Origin: Nibrella viscosa
GTDB lineage: Bacteria; Bacteroidota; Bacteroidia; Cytophagales; Spirosomataceae
Assembly (NCBI RefSeq): GCF_039541875.1
Contig: NZ_BAABHB010000020.1
Location: forward strand, 1 to 64,000
Length of the DNA stretch: 64,000 nt
Reading direction: 5' to 3'
Positions 53,822 to 61,891 of the stretch are shown here, in pieces (the first letter of the stretch is position 1; each line of letters starts with the position of its first letter). The notes under the pieces were generated by a model. The model was not told the DNA's origin. It saw nothing but the letters and a program-made list of their open reading frames with translations, and made no database searches. Position numbers and translations under genes: made by a program.

Positions 53822-54994
53822 TCATTGCGGAGCCCGAACCATACCGGTACCTACATCGAAGGGATCAAAGCCGGCCTGCATACCCGTTGTCACGCCCGAG
53901 CCAACCAACTGCGCGGTTAAGGCAAAGGGGTTCAGAAAGCCGAAACTTCTAATGCGTTCGGCCCAGAGGGCTGCTACCCCGGCTACGTGAGGAGTCGCCA
54001 TACTGGTTCCACTCAGCGAGAGAAAGCCACCTCCTGTTTTGGCCGACAGAATACCGACGCCGGGTCCTGAAATATTTGCCCCGGTATTGGAGAAGGGAGC
54101 AACCCGAAACGTGGTACCCACCTGCCCCAGGGCAGCTACCGAAATGATGCCGTCGGCAACGGCAGGCGGACTAACCGCGATTTCAAAGTTAGGATTTACG
54201 TTGCGCTGGCTCTCGTTTCCGGCAGCTGCCACAATGATCGTCGTTTGCGAAAAGTTACCCATTGCCCGCACCAGCGCAGCCAGTTTTTCAAAGAGCTGCA
54301 CATTGGCCCGGTAGCCTTCCAGCGCCCGCGAGGTAGCCAGGGCCGGCGGCAGACCGGCGTTCTGCAGCCGCTGCTGAAACCCCGGAAAATCGATACCCAG
54401 CGACATCGAAATCACGTTGGCACCACCCTGCACCGCCCACTGAATGGCGCTGACGATCTGTTCGCTTGAACCGCCCTGGTTGCCGAGTACTTTACCGATC
54501 AGGGCTTTCTGTACACCCTGAGCAACACCAAACCGGGTATTGTTCACATCACGCCCAAAAATTGTACCGGCGCAGTGGGTACCATGCCCGTTCTGATCGC
54601 CGTTCCCCTCGCCCGTAAAGTCTTTCTGCTCAATGGTCATGCCGGCAAAAGCCGGGTGACTGGCATCAATGCCCGTGTCGAGTACCGCCACTACAATACC
54701 GTTACCGGTAAAAGGCGAGGTATCGGCTCCAACGGCTTTTACGCCCCAGGTGGTATTCTGCGCCAGAGGTTCAGGCGCGTCTTCAGCGTCTAAAGGCTCA
54801 ATCAGCTTCATCGGCATGGAAGGTGCGATGGCCAGCACATCGGCATGCTGGGTAACCGACCCCACCTTGCTGCGCTCAATGTCTTCTACCTCCACCACAA
54901 TACCAGCGGGTCCGCTGGGGGTTGACATGGGGCCTAAAAAAGGATCACGGGTGACAGCGCTAAGGCTCCGGAGGATAATATGGGGCTCTTTCAT
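53822..54994 (-). CDS. cytosolic subtilisin-like serine protease (S8)
   Basis: 390 residues. Catalytic triad Asp106 (VVAVLDTGID), His137 (NGHGTHCAG) and Ser331 (SLSGTSMATPHVAG), with oxyanion Asn260 (VAAAGNES). Residues about 30-66 (IVVEVEDIERSKVGS) resemble an I9-type propeptide, which normally inhibits the enzyme until cleaved. No signal peptide precedes it, so it should stay in the cytosol, unlike most S8 proteases. A stretch about 200-245 is an insertion near the substrate cleft. It follows the trypsin-nuclease gene by 44 bases and is joined to the phosphoesterase gene. Confidence 0.9.
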   Translation of the reverse strand: MKEPHIILRSLSAVTRDPFLGPMSTPSGPAGIVVEVEDIERSKVGSVTQHADVLAIAPSMPMKLIEPLDAEDAPEPLAQNTTWGVKAVGADTSPFTGNGIVVAVLDTGIDASHPAFAGMTIEQKDFTGEGNGDQNGHGTHCAGTIFGRDVNNTRFGVAQGVQKALIGKVLGNQGGSSEQIVSAIQWAVQGGANVISMSLGIDFPGFQQRLQNAGLPPALATSRALEGYRANVQLFEKLAALVRAMGNFSQTTIIVAAAGNESQRNVNPNFEIAVSPPAVADGIISVAALGQVGTTFRVAPFSNTGANISGPGVGILSAKTGGGFLSLSGTSMATPHVAGVAALWAERIRSFGFLNPFALTAQLVGSGVTTGMQAGFDPFDVGTGMVRAPQ

Positions 54995-55038
54995 GGCAAT
55001 AAGGATATAGGGTTATGGATAAATAGGCTGTACTATCG

Positions 55039-57120
55039 TTATGAATTCCGGCTGATGAACCGGATCTGGCTGAGGCTTGTCAGGTCGGGCTGCGGAGCCT
55101 CCTGCTGCCTGTTGAGGGGATCAGCTTCGGTAAGCCGGCCAAAAGACAGATCGGTTAAGGCCTCAATGCCGGCGATGGGAACCTGCGCGGTCCGGTGCTG
55201 ACCAAACACGAACTCCTCCTCGCGCAGAAAAGCCTCCTGCGACATGGTGTAGCCCGTGGCGCTGAGCTGCTGCGTATGGTCATGAATGAACGCGATGATT
55301 TTCCAGAATGTGCGGGGTATCCGGACACCGAAGCGAACCGGATCATCCTCCCGGAATACAGGACCCGTGAAGACCGAGATCCGCATGTCGTCTTCCCGCG
55401 CATGGTCCAGGGCATAGTCTTCCAGACCCAGCCAGATACCGGCGTTGAAGGGCTGCATTTGTGGCACGGCATTGGTCACGTGCATAGAGTCGGCGTTGCC
55501 GGTACTGGCGGCATCGGCGCTACCCCAAACGGGATCTTCCCGGCGGGTCATATGCCCCCGGCTAAATTTAGGCGGGTCTCCGTAGCACTCATTCCTGATC
55601 TGTGCGTTGGTTGGTATGCGCGGATCAAGCCGCCAGCCTACCCGCTTCCGCTTCGCCGAGGTTTTGCCGTCTATATTGACCGCACTGAACAGACACATTC
55701 GCCGGCTGCGGCTCATCACCACCGAGAAGTGCTGGTATTTCAGAATGTACTCGGTCTGTCCGCCTAAGCCGGTAAAGGTAAGCACATCCTCGCGGAGCTG
55801 ATCGCCAGGCTCCGGCAGCGGCACTTCGGCATTGGCACCCAGAAAATCCGGCACATAACCAGGGCGGTTGACGTAGTCGGCGGGTCGGGCTTCCTCTTCG
55901 ATGAAGTCCTCCTCCTCCGCAACCCCGGTCTGCCGGCCGGCAGAGGAGCTGCCCCCGGATGGTGCCACCGGACTCTGAACGGGATTGCCGATGGTTACGC
56001 TGATCTGGACCGGAATAGTGAATTGGATAGTATGCTGCCCTGGCTGGCCGGCGCCGGCTGGTATGTTAATCATATGGGTAGACGGATGGATGCCGTTAAA
56101 TGATCCCTGGTCTTTATTACCCGAAGGTGAGGGAACCGGCTGTTTCGTAAATTTTTTCAACCGGTCGCTGATTAGTTCGGCGGAGACGGCAAAATTGCTG
56201 TCCAGAAAACGACCGGCAAAGTGCAGGCCCAGCGCCCGGCCGGTTTGCATATCCAGCACAACGGAGCCTGAGTTGCCCCCCAGCGTGGAGCAGTCATGCA
56301 GCAGCGCTTCGGTGGTAAGGCCCGTAATCTGACCGGGGGCCAGTCGCTTTTTGTCAAAAACATCCCCGAAGATATCGACCATCAACTGCTGATCCGGTAT
56401 GCGGCTGTCGCGGGCCGGATAGCCAATCACGGCCACATCGGGTGTACCGGTGATGCGGTCCGTCTCCAGCATAATAGGCTCGGCCAGTTGCCGGCCGGCC
56501 TCTACTTTTACCCGCAGAAAGGCAATATCCGGGCCGTTTTCCGGCTCAATATGGAGTATACTTTCCACGCTGAAGGTGAGATCGTCGGTCCGACTGAACT
56601 CCTCCAGAAAATCAATGGTAGCCGAAATGGTACGACCACCCCGGCCCTGGCGGAACACAAACTTCGAGTTCTCATGGCGGCCAAATAGCTCGGCAACGTG
56701 CCGGTTGGTGACCACAACATCGTCCGCTACGAGCCAGCCGGTGCCAACCCAGTCAAAAAAGGTATGATTAGTCAGTTCAATCCGGCCAACGGATCGGATG
56801 GCGCTCGTGAGCAGTTCGTCGGCTTTCTCCAGCCGTTCCCGCCAGACTTCACTCTCTACATCGCCGAACTGCAGCACGGCTCTATCCATCAGGACCGACA
56901 GCACCGGCCGGCCCAGCCGAAGCACTATGGTTTCGAGGCCAATACCCGGTTTAAGCGGTACCGGCCCCATCACCGCCGACTCCAGTAAGGCCGACATACT
57001 ACGGGCTTCTTCCTTCGCACTTTCCGTACGGCGTATCTTCTCAAACTCCTTAGCTAATTGCTTATCCGATGTTTCTACTTTTCTTACGGCCAGACGTATT
57101 CGTTCCTCTATACTTTTCAT
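55039..57120 (-). CDS. trypsin-like protease fused to a NucA-type DNA/RNA endonuclease
   Basis: 693 residues. Residues 1-110 are charged helices (RIRLAVRKVETSDKQLAKEF) ending in a short beta/alpha segment, possibly an adaptor. About 112-330 is a trypsin/HtrA-like protease: His141 (VVTNRHVAE), Asp198 (NGPDIAFLRV), Ser284 (LGGNSGSVVLD). A low-complexity linker (330-420, Pro/Gly/Ser then Glu-rich) leads to a NUC domain (about 430-650): KFSRGHMTRRED with His523, HVTNAVPQMQPFN with metal Asn559, and IWLGLEDYA. No signal peptide. The flexible linker is an obvious cleavage site, so proteolysis could release or activate the nuclease. First gene of the operon, start ATG 57120. Confidence 0.88.
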   Translation of the reverse strand: MKSIEERIRLAVRKVETSDKQLAKEFEKIRRTESAKEEARSMSALLESAVMGPVPLKPGIGLETIVLRLGRPVLSVLMDRAVLQFGDVESEVWRERLEKADELLTSAIRSVGRIELTNHTFFDWVGTGWLVADDVVVTNRHVAELFGRHENSKFVFRQGRGGRTISATIDFLEEFSRTDDLTFSVESILHIEPENGPDIAFLRVKVEAGRQLAEPIMLETDRITGTPDVAVIGYPARDSRIPDQQLMVDIFGDVFDKKRLAPGQITGLTTEALLHDCSTLGGNSGSVVLDMQTGRALGLHFAGRFLDSNFAVSAELISDRLKKFTKQPVPSPSGNKDQGSFNGIHPSTHMINIPAGAGQPGQHTIQFTIPVQISVTIGNPVQSPVAPSGGSSSAGRQTGVAEEEDFIEEEARPADYVNRPGYVPDFLGANAEVPLPEPGDQLREDVLTFTGLGGQTEYILKYQHFSVVMSRSRRMCLFSAVNIDGKTSAKRKRVGWRLDPRIPTNAQIRNECYGDPPKFSRGHMTRREDPVWGSADAASTGNADSMHVTNAVPQMQPFNAGIWLGLEDYALDHAREDDMRISVFTGPVFREDDPVRFGVRIPRTFWKIIAFIHDHTQQLSATGYTMSQEAFLREEEFVFGQHRTAQVPIAGIEALTDLSFGRLTEADPLNRQQEAPQPDLTSLSQIRFISRNS

Positions 57121-57152
57121 ATATGCTAATTTTATAATCTAACAAATCCAGG

Positions 57153-57170
57153 TCATCTTTCTGAAGATGA
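57153..57170 (-). promoter_or_regulatory. small hairpin/palindrome in the leader of the protease operon
   Basis: TCATCTT (57153-57159) pairs with AAGATGA (57164-57170) around four bases, 33-50 bases upstream of the first gene's ATG. It could be a repressor half-site pair or an mRNA hairpin. The leader (57121-57283) is AT-rich and no standard -7 box is clear. Confidence 0.35.
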
Positions 57171-57283
57171 GTACGCATTTGTATAAGTAAGTATCTGGAA
57201 TAGAGAAATAAATCTCCGGCAACAGCGCTTTAAGTTATGCTGTTTTTTTTCAGAATAGTCAAACGTTTTATTTAGCGGTAGCC

Positions 57284-58243
57284 TTATAGCACAATACCCC
57301 CTGGGGCGTTTTTCCGGGCCGGAAAGTTGGGGTCGCCCCATTGTTCTTTCAGGTTCGTTTCAATGGTGAGGCTAAGGGCCGTCATTGGTACATCTTCAAT
57401 CCGGTTTTCAAACGGGTCTTCCGAACGCTCACCGATCAGGTCCAGGCACAGGAACACGAAGGAGATCAGCAAAGAAATCGGGATGCTGGCCCAGCGGAGT
57501 TCCTCCACAAACACAAACGGCAGCAGCGACGCGTGAATAAACACAAATACCCGTGAGAAAAAACTAAACTGCCGGGGAAACGGTGTATTTTTAATGCGTT
57601 CGCTGCGCCCCTGGATGTTATTGAACTCGATCAGGGTTTCTTCCAGCCGCACAAAGCGGTAGTCAGATAGCCAGCCCTGTTCATAGGCTGTTCGCAGGTC
57701 TTCTCCCTGCAATTCGAGCAGGTAATTAGGGGGATTGTTTTTGTGCGTATAAACTTCGTATTCGTCCGGCGAAAGAAAATCCCGGGTATCTGAATACTCA
57801 TTGGGCTCTTCGTAGATCTCTTCAACACCCAGTTGATTGTAAACATGCTGTTTGCGCAGGAATACCCGCAGGGCGTGTACAAACGCAATATGCCGGTACA
57901 CCAGGCGGTACTGAAGTTCTTTTACCGCCGGCGCATCCGGTGGGGTTGCCGGAATAATCATAGTGATCACCTCCCGGGTCCAGGCCCGGCTGTAGTTGAC
58001 CAGCAGTCCCCATATTTTCCGGGCTTCCCACCAGCGCTCGTAGGCATTGCTCGTTTTAAAACCGAGAAAAATGGCCAGGGCCGTACTCAGCGCCGAAATG
58101 GTGGTAAAAGACATGTGCAGACTCCACACGCCGAAGTAGTCATGGAGCAGGTAGACGGTAATGGCCAGGAGGAGGTAGTAGGTCATGCTTTTCCAGGTGT
58201 AGTGGAAAATCACGCTCAGCGACAGATTTCTTCTTACCAGCAT
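57284..58243 (-). CDS. bestrophin-family anion channel
   Basis: 319 residues of the bestrophin/UPF0187 family. LAIFLGFKTSNAYERWWEAR is the family hallmark near the first helices, followed by a cytosolic helical region and C-terminal helices (VFVFIHASLLPFVFVEELRW, ISLLISFVFLCLDLIGERSE) with the conserved DPFENR region. Bacterial homologues form pentameric channels for anions or cations at the inner membrane. The start is ATG 58243. A strong terminator lies between it and the upstream sugar isomerase gene, so it is its own unit. Confidence 0.9.
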   Translation of the reverse strand: MLVRRNLSLSVIFHYTWKSMTYYLLLAITVYLLHDYFGVWSLHMSFTTISALSTALAIFLGFKTSNAYERWWEARKIWGLLVNYSRAWTREVITMIIPATPPDAPAVKELQYRLVYRHIAFVHALRVFLRKQHVYNQLGVEEIYEEPNEYSDTRDFLSPDEYEVYTHKNNPPNYLLELQGEDLRTAYEQGWLSDYRFVRLEETLIEFNNIQGRSERIKNTPFPRQFSFFSRVFVFIHASLLPFVFVEELRWASIPISLLISFVFLCLDLIGERSEDPFENRIEDVPMTALSLTIETNLKEQWGDPNFPARKNAPGGIVL

Positions 58244-58335
58244 GGGGTAATGTTTATTCCTGTTAACCGGTGGTTACTTCGAATGGTTTACCAGGGCTAT
58301 CGGACCTTAGCGGGCTGCCGGGCCATTTGCCTTTT

Positions 58336-58394
58336 CCGGCAGGCATAAAAAATGGCCCGCAGGTAAACCACGGGCCATTTTTTATGCCTGCCGG
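58336..58394 (-). terminator. 24-bp perfect terminator hairpin
   Basis: Arms 58336-58359 and 58371-58394 are perfectly complementary (CCGGCAGGCATAAAAAATGG... / ...CCATTTTTTATGCCTGCCGG). The loop is 11 bases, and internal A and T runs suit termination in both directions. It follows the sugar isomerase stop on the minus strand. Confidence 0.88.
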
Positions 58395-58409
58395 TGAGTC
58401 TATTCCGAC

Positions 58410-59306
58410 CTATACGTTCAGTTTCATTACATTCTGGTAGCTGATGGCGATAGCCTCCAGCGGGGTGCCCTTCGTGACGGCATCCTGCTCCACAAAATAA
58501 TGCTGAATGCCGGCTATTTTTTGGGCATCCATAATGCGCTGAAAATCGATCGAGCCCGAACCGACTTCGGCAAACTCACGCTTTTCGGTCTTCGCCATGT
58601 CTTTCAGGTGAACCAGCGGGAAGCGGCCGGGATTCTGCTTAAATAGCTCAACGGGATCTTTGCCGGCAAACGCCACCCAGTACAGGTCCAGTTCCATCTT
58701 TACCAGTTTGGGGTCGGTGCTTTTCAGGAGAATATCGTACGGCACCTGCCCGTCGAGGGGCTGAAATTCAAAGTCGTGGTTGTGGTAGCCAAACTGAATA
58801 CCCGCCTTCCGGGTAGCTTCGCCCGCCTGATTGAACAGCTGGGCGTAGTTCCTGTAATCGTCCAGCGACTTACGCTCGTTGGGGAACAGAAAGGCACAGT
58901 TCATGTACTTCATGCCCATCGTACTGGCATCGGCCACGGCCTGTTCCCAACCGTTTTTAATGGTGCCTTTGGCGTTGGGCATAGCCACGCCCAGCATATA
59001 ATGGCCGCTCACGGCGGTGAGCCCCAGGCTGTCCAGCAGCGCTTTAAATTCTTTTGGCGTTTTGCCAAAAAACTTACCGTCGCCGTAGCCGAATGTTTCA
59101 ACTTCTTTGTAGCCGATGCCGGCCACCTGCTTCAGGGTACCTTCCAGGTCTTTGGCAAGCTCGCTGCGGAGGGTATACAGCTGAAGGCCTACTTTCTGCG
59201 GAGCTTTGCCGAAGGCGTCAAGGTTGCTGAGCAGCGGAGCCGTAACGGCCAACGCACCGGCCCGGCGCAGGAAGTCCTGCCGTGACATTTTTTGGGAGAC
59301 AGACAT
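58410..59306 (-). CDS. exported sugar phosphate isomerase/epimerase-like protein
   Basis: 298 residues, xylose-isomerase-like TIM barrel. The N-terminus MSRQDFLRRAGALAVTAPL is a Tat-like signal, so a periplasmic location is likely. Barrel motifs: VGLQLYTLRSEL, VSGHYMLG, FGYHNHDFEFQP (metal His), LDLYWVAFAG, FPLVHLKDM and HYFVEQDA. Start ATG 59306, with ATG 59288 possible. The substrate is unknown; relatives isomerise or epimerise inositols and keto-sugars. It is divergent from a NUDIX-type regulator, and a perfect palindrome lies between the two starts. Confidence 0.85.
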   Translation of the reverse strand: MSVSQKMSRQDFLRRAGALAVTAPLLSNLDAFGKAPQKVGLQLYTLRSELAKDLEGTLKQVAGIGYKEVETFGYGDGKFFGKTPKEFKALLDSLGLTAVSGHYMLGVAMPNAKGTIKNGWEQAVADASTMGMKYMNCAFLFPNERKSLDDYRNYAQLFNQAGEATRKAGIQFGYHNHDFEFQPLDGQVPYDILLKSTDPKLVKMELDLYWVAFAGKDPVELFKQNPGRFPLVHLKDMAKTEKREFAEVGSGSIDFQRIMDAQKIAGIQHYFVEQDAVTKGTPLEAIAISYQNVMKLNV

Positions 59307-59350
59307 ACAATGTTGGTGTTGATCGATCGGTTAGGTAAATGCAGTACAGG

Positions 59351-59373
59351 TATTGTATCACAATGATACAATA
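59351..59373. promoter_or_regulatory. 23-bp perfect palindromic operator candidate
   Basis: TATTGTATCA (59351-59360) and TGATACAATA (59364-59373) are exact inverted arms around CAA. The site lies 45 bases from the start of the sugar isomerase gene (minus) and 62 bases before the NUDIX-regulator gene (plus). A dimeric winged-helix regulator encoded next door is the natural candidate ligand. Confidence 0.75.
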
Positions 59374-59434
59374 TTCAACATTTTACTGGATTACTCCAAA
59401 TCCTTCTTTATTTTTAGCAAGATTTTAATCCATC

Positions 59435-60181
59435 ATGACTCCTTACACTCAATTAGAAACCTTTCTGAACCAGGAAAACGAATGGCTGCCCAGCCTTTCG
59501 CTGGATTGCGTAATCTTCGGTTTTCACGATCATGAACTGAAGGTGCTGTTGCTGAAATACCGTAATGTGGATGCCCTGGCGCTGCCAGGCGGCTTTGTCC
59601 ACAAAGAAGAAAGCATCGACGAAGCTGCCGGGCGGGTCTTGCGGGAGCGAACCGGCCTGACGGATATTTACCTGGAGCAGTTTTACGTGTTCGGCCAGAA
59701 AGAGCGGCAGAACCACCTCTTCAACAAGACCATTATAGAAGCGCAGGGGTTTCAACTGCCCGCCGACCACTGGTTTATCCGGCGGTACGTATCGGTTGGC
59801 TATTACGCCCTGGTCGATTTTCTGGATGTGATCCCAAGTCCGGATTACCTGTCTGACTCCATCGACTGGTACGACGTTCAGACTATGCCCCCCCTTCTGC
59901 TCGACCACGGTCAGATTGTCCGGAAGGCGCTGGACACGCTGCGCACCCTGCTGGAGCATAACCCGGCGGGTTTTGGCCGGCGGGCGGCTCCGCTCCTGCC
60001 CGATACCTTCACAATGGCCGATCTCCAGCGGCTCTACGAAACCATACTGGACCAAAAGCTGCTGCGCACCAACTTTCAGCGTAAAATGCTCAGCCTGAAG
60101 GTGCTGGAACGGGTCGATAAAAAACGAACCGGCAAAGCCCATAAGGCACCGTACCTTTACCGCTTTAAACCCTGGCAGTAA
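59435..60181 (+). CDS. NUDIX-domain transcriptional regulator (NrtR/AraR-like)
   Basis: 248 residues. N-terminal NUDIX domain (about 20-150) with GGFVHKEESIDEAAGRVLRE then RTGL. The Nudix box is degenerate: the expected RE-U-XEE reads RV-L-RER, so hydrolase activity is probably lost. The C-terminal part (about 165-248) matches the winged-helix of NrtR-type regulators: LPDTFTMADLQRLYETILDQ and NFQRKMLSLKVLERVDK. In Bacteroidota such proteins regulate sugar catabolism genes in response to a sugar or nucleotide-sugar. The adjacent palindrome and divergent sugar isomerase gene support local and autoregulation; a function as an active NUDIX enzyme is less likely. Confidence 0.87.
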   Translation: MTPYTQLETFLNQENEWLPSLSLDCVIFGFHDHELKVLLLKYRNVDALALPGGFVHKEESIDEAAGRVLRERTGLTDIYLEQFYVFGQKERQNHLFNKTIIEAQGFQLPADHWFIRRYVSVGYYALVDFLDVIPSPDYLSDSIDWYDVQTMPPLLLDHGQIVRKALDTLRTLLEHNPAGFGRRAAPLLPDTFTMADLQRLYETILDQKLLRTNFQRKMLSLKVLERVDKKRTGKAHKAPYLYRFKPWQ

Positions 60182-60293
60182 TGGAAATAACCGAGCCCCC
60201 CTGTACGTGATCAATCGCGACGAATGGCGGCAGTGGCTCAGCGGGAACCACACAACCCGGCCATGGGTCAGCAACAACTGGCGTATTTTGTAA
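60181..60293 (+). pseudogene. frameshifted, truncated YdeI-family remnant
   Basis: ATG 60181 (overlapping the previous stop) reads MEITEPP. After a one-base shift, 60201-60293 reads LYVINRDEWRQWLSGNHTT and soon stops. This is the conserved N-terminus of YdeI/OmpD-associated proteins (consensus like LYVxNREEWRxWL). The remaining four-fifths of the gene is absent, so it is a dead fragment. The 60294-60465 stretch contains only a terminator. Confidence 0.55.
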
Positions 60294-60393
60294 AAATGAC
60301 GGCGCAGAACAAAACGTTTGGCACAATACTGGGATGTCCGTTTACGGACCAACGCCATCGGCAGGAAACGTTGTATTTTCAGTACTTATAATC

Positions 60394-60426
60394 AAAAACA
60401 CCAGGCTGGCATGGCTTGGTGTTTTT
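60394..60426 (+). terminator. intrinsic terminator
   Basis: AAAAACACCA (60394-60403) pairs with TGGTGTTTTT (60417-60426), with a further small helix GGCTGGCATGGC inside. It terminates the regulator unit upstream of the decarboxylase start at 60466. Confidence 0.75.
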
Positions 60427-60465
60427 ATTTGTATAATTTGCCGCGCAGCCAAACCTGTTTCGCTC

Positions 60466-61860
60466 ATGTTTAATCTTCCCACCTCATCAACTACTCTGCT
60501 GGAGCGCCTGACCGACGAAATCATTTCTTTTTATGAAAGTCCTACGGCGGTGGTGCCCCAGGTTACCGCCGGTCAGATCCGGACCCATTTGCAGTCCTTT
60601 GACTTTAGCCGGCCGATGGATGCGGAGCGGGTATTTGAGGAGGTGCAGTATATGATGCGTAACTGGAATGTGCAGATTACGCACCCGCGCTACTTTGGGT
60701 TGTATAATCCGGCTCCCCTGCTCACGGCCGTCATCGCCGAAGCGCTCGCGGCTGTGTATAACCCGCAAATGGCTGCCTGGTCACACGCCCCGGCCGCCAA
60801 TGAGATTGAACGGCATACGCTGCGGTTTATAGCGGGTAAACTGGGGCTGCCGCCCGACACCCTCGCCTGCAATTTTACCGCCGGTGGCTCCGAAGCCAAC
60901 CACTCGGCGGTGCTGGTAGCCCTGGCGCATCGCTTTCCTGAAACGCTGGAAGACGGCCTCTGGGCCCTGACCCAACGCCCCATTGTGTATGCCTCTGAAC
61001 TGGCCCATAACTCGTTCGATAAAATTGTTAAGCATACCGGCCTGGGCTTAGATGCGCTGCGGATCGTACCCGTAAATGATTCCCTGCAGATGGATGTCAA
61101 TGCCCTGCGTATTCTGATCAAGCAGGATCAGGACGCCGGCCGGCTGCCGTTTATGGTTGTGGGTACGGCCGGCATTACGGCTACCGGAACCATTGATCCC
61201 CTGGATGCCATTGCCGATCTCTGCCGGCAATATGACCTGTGGTTCCACGTCGATGCCGCCTGGGCCGGAGCCGCCGTGTTCTCCGACACGCTCCGGACTG
61301 CCCTCGCCGGTATTGAACTCGCCGACTCGGTGACGGTCGACGCCCATAAGTGGTTCAACCTGACTATGGGTGCCGGTATGTTTTTCACCCGCCATGCCGC
61401 CGGCAACGCCCGGGCGTTTACCGTCCGCGCCGATTATATGCCCCCCAGCGAAGACGATGTGACGGTGCCGTACCTGAGCACGATGCAGTGGTCCAGGCGC
61501 TTTATCGGCCTTAAGCTGTTCATGGCCCTGGCCGAACTGGGCGAAGAGCAGATTGCCCGCATGATCGAGTACCAGGCCGGTTTAGGGGAGTACTTCCGCG
61601 AACGGCTGGCACAGGCCGGCTGGGATATCGTCAACGAAACACCCCTGCCGGTGGTCAACTTCACCCACACCCATATCCGAACGGGTGCCCTTTCGGTCGA
61701 TGACGTATTGGCCAGACTCTACGCCGAAGGCGATGCCTGGATTTCGTCGGTGACGCTGCGGGGTGAGAAAGTGTTCCGGATGTGCGTCACCAACTTCAAA
61801 ACCACCCGCGCCGATATCGATAGCCTGCTAAACCAATTAATCCGGCTGATAACGACGTAA
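60466..61860 (+). CDS. PLP-dependent group II decarboxylase
   Basis: About 464 residues from ATG 60466; the frame is open upstream to 60334 but runs through the terminator. Fold-type I enzyme with the HPRYFGLYNPAP substrate loop, NFTAGGSEANHSA, WFHVDAAWAGAAVFS (PLP pyridine Asp and stacking region) and the Schiff-base lysine in TVDAHKWFNLTMGAG. The family decarboxylates amino acids such as glutamate, aspartate, DOPA or tryptophan. The specific substrate cannot be assigned. The gene is convergent with the DUF1080 gene, and the two stop codons share one hairpin. Confidence 0.88.
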   Translation: MFNLPTSSTTLLERLTDEIISFYESPTAVVPQVTAGQIRTHLQSFDFSRPMDAERVFEEVQYMMRNWNVQITHPRYFGLYNPAPLLTAVIAEALAAVYNPQMAAWSHAPAANEIERHTLRFIAGKLGLPPDTLACNFTAGGSEANHSAVLVALAHRFPETLEDGLWALTQRPIVYASELAHNSFDKIVKHTGLGLDALRIVPVNDSLQMDVNALRILIKQDQDAGRLPFMVVGTAGITATGTIDPLDAIADLCRQYDLWFHVDAAWAGAAVFSDTLRTALAGIELADSVTVDAHKWFNLTMGAGMFFTRHAAGNARAFTVRADYMPPSEDDVTVPYLSTMQWSRRFIGLKLFMALAELGEEQIARMIEYQAGLGEYFRERLAQAGWDIVNETPLPVVNFTHTHIRTGALSVDDVLARLYAEGDAWISSVTLRGEKVFRMCVTNFKTTRADIDSLLNQLIRLITT

Positions 61861-61891
61861 CCGTTCCGGCTCCCTAACCGGGAAGGTTACG
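61856..61891. terminator. shared hairpin carrying the stop codons of two convergent genes
   Basis: CGTAACCGTTCCGG (61856-61869) pairs, with two mismatches, with CCGGGAAGGTTACG (61878-61891). The TAA of the decarboxylase (61858-61860) and the TAA of the DUF1080 gene (61889-61887) are within the arms at symmetric positions. It can serve both transcripts. Confidence 0.6.
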
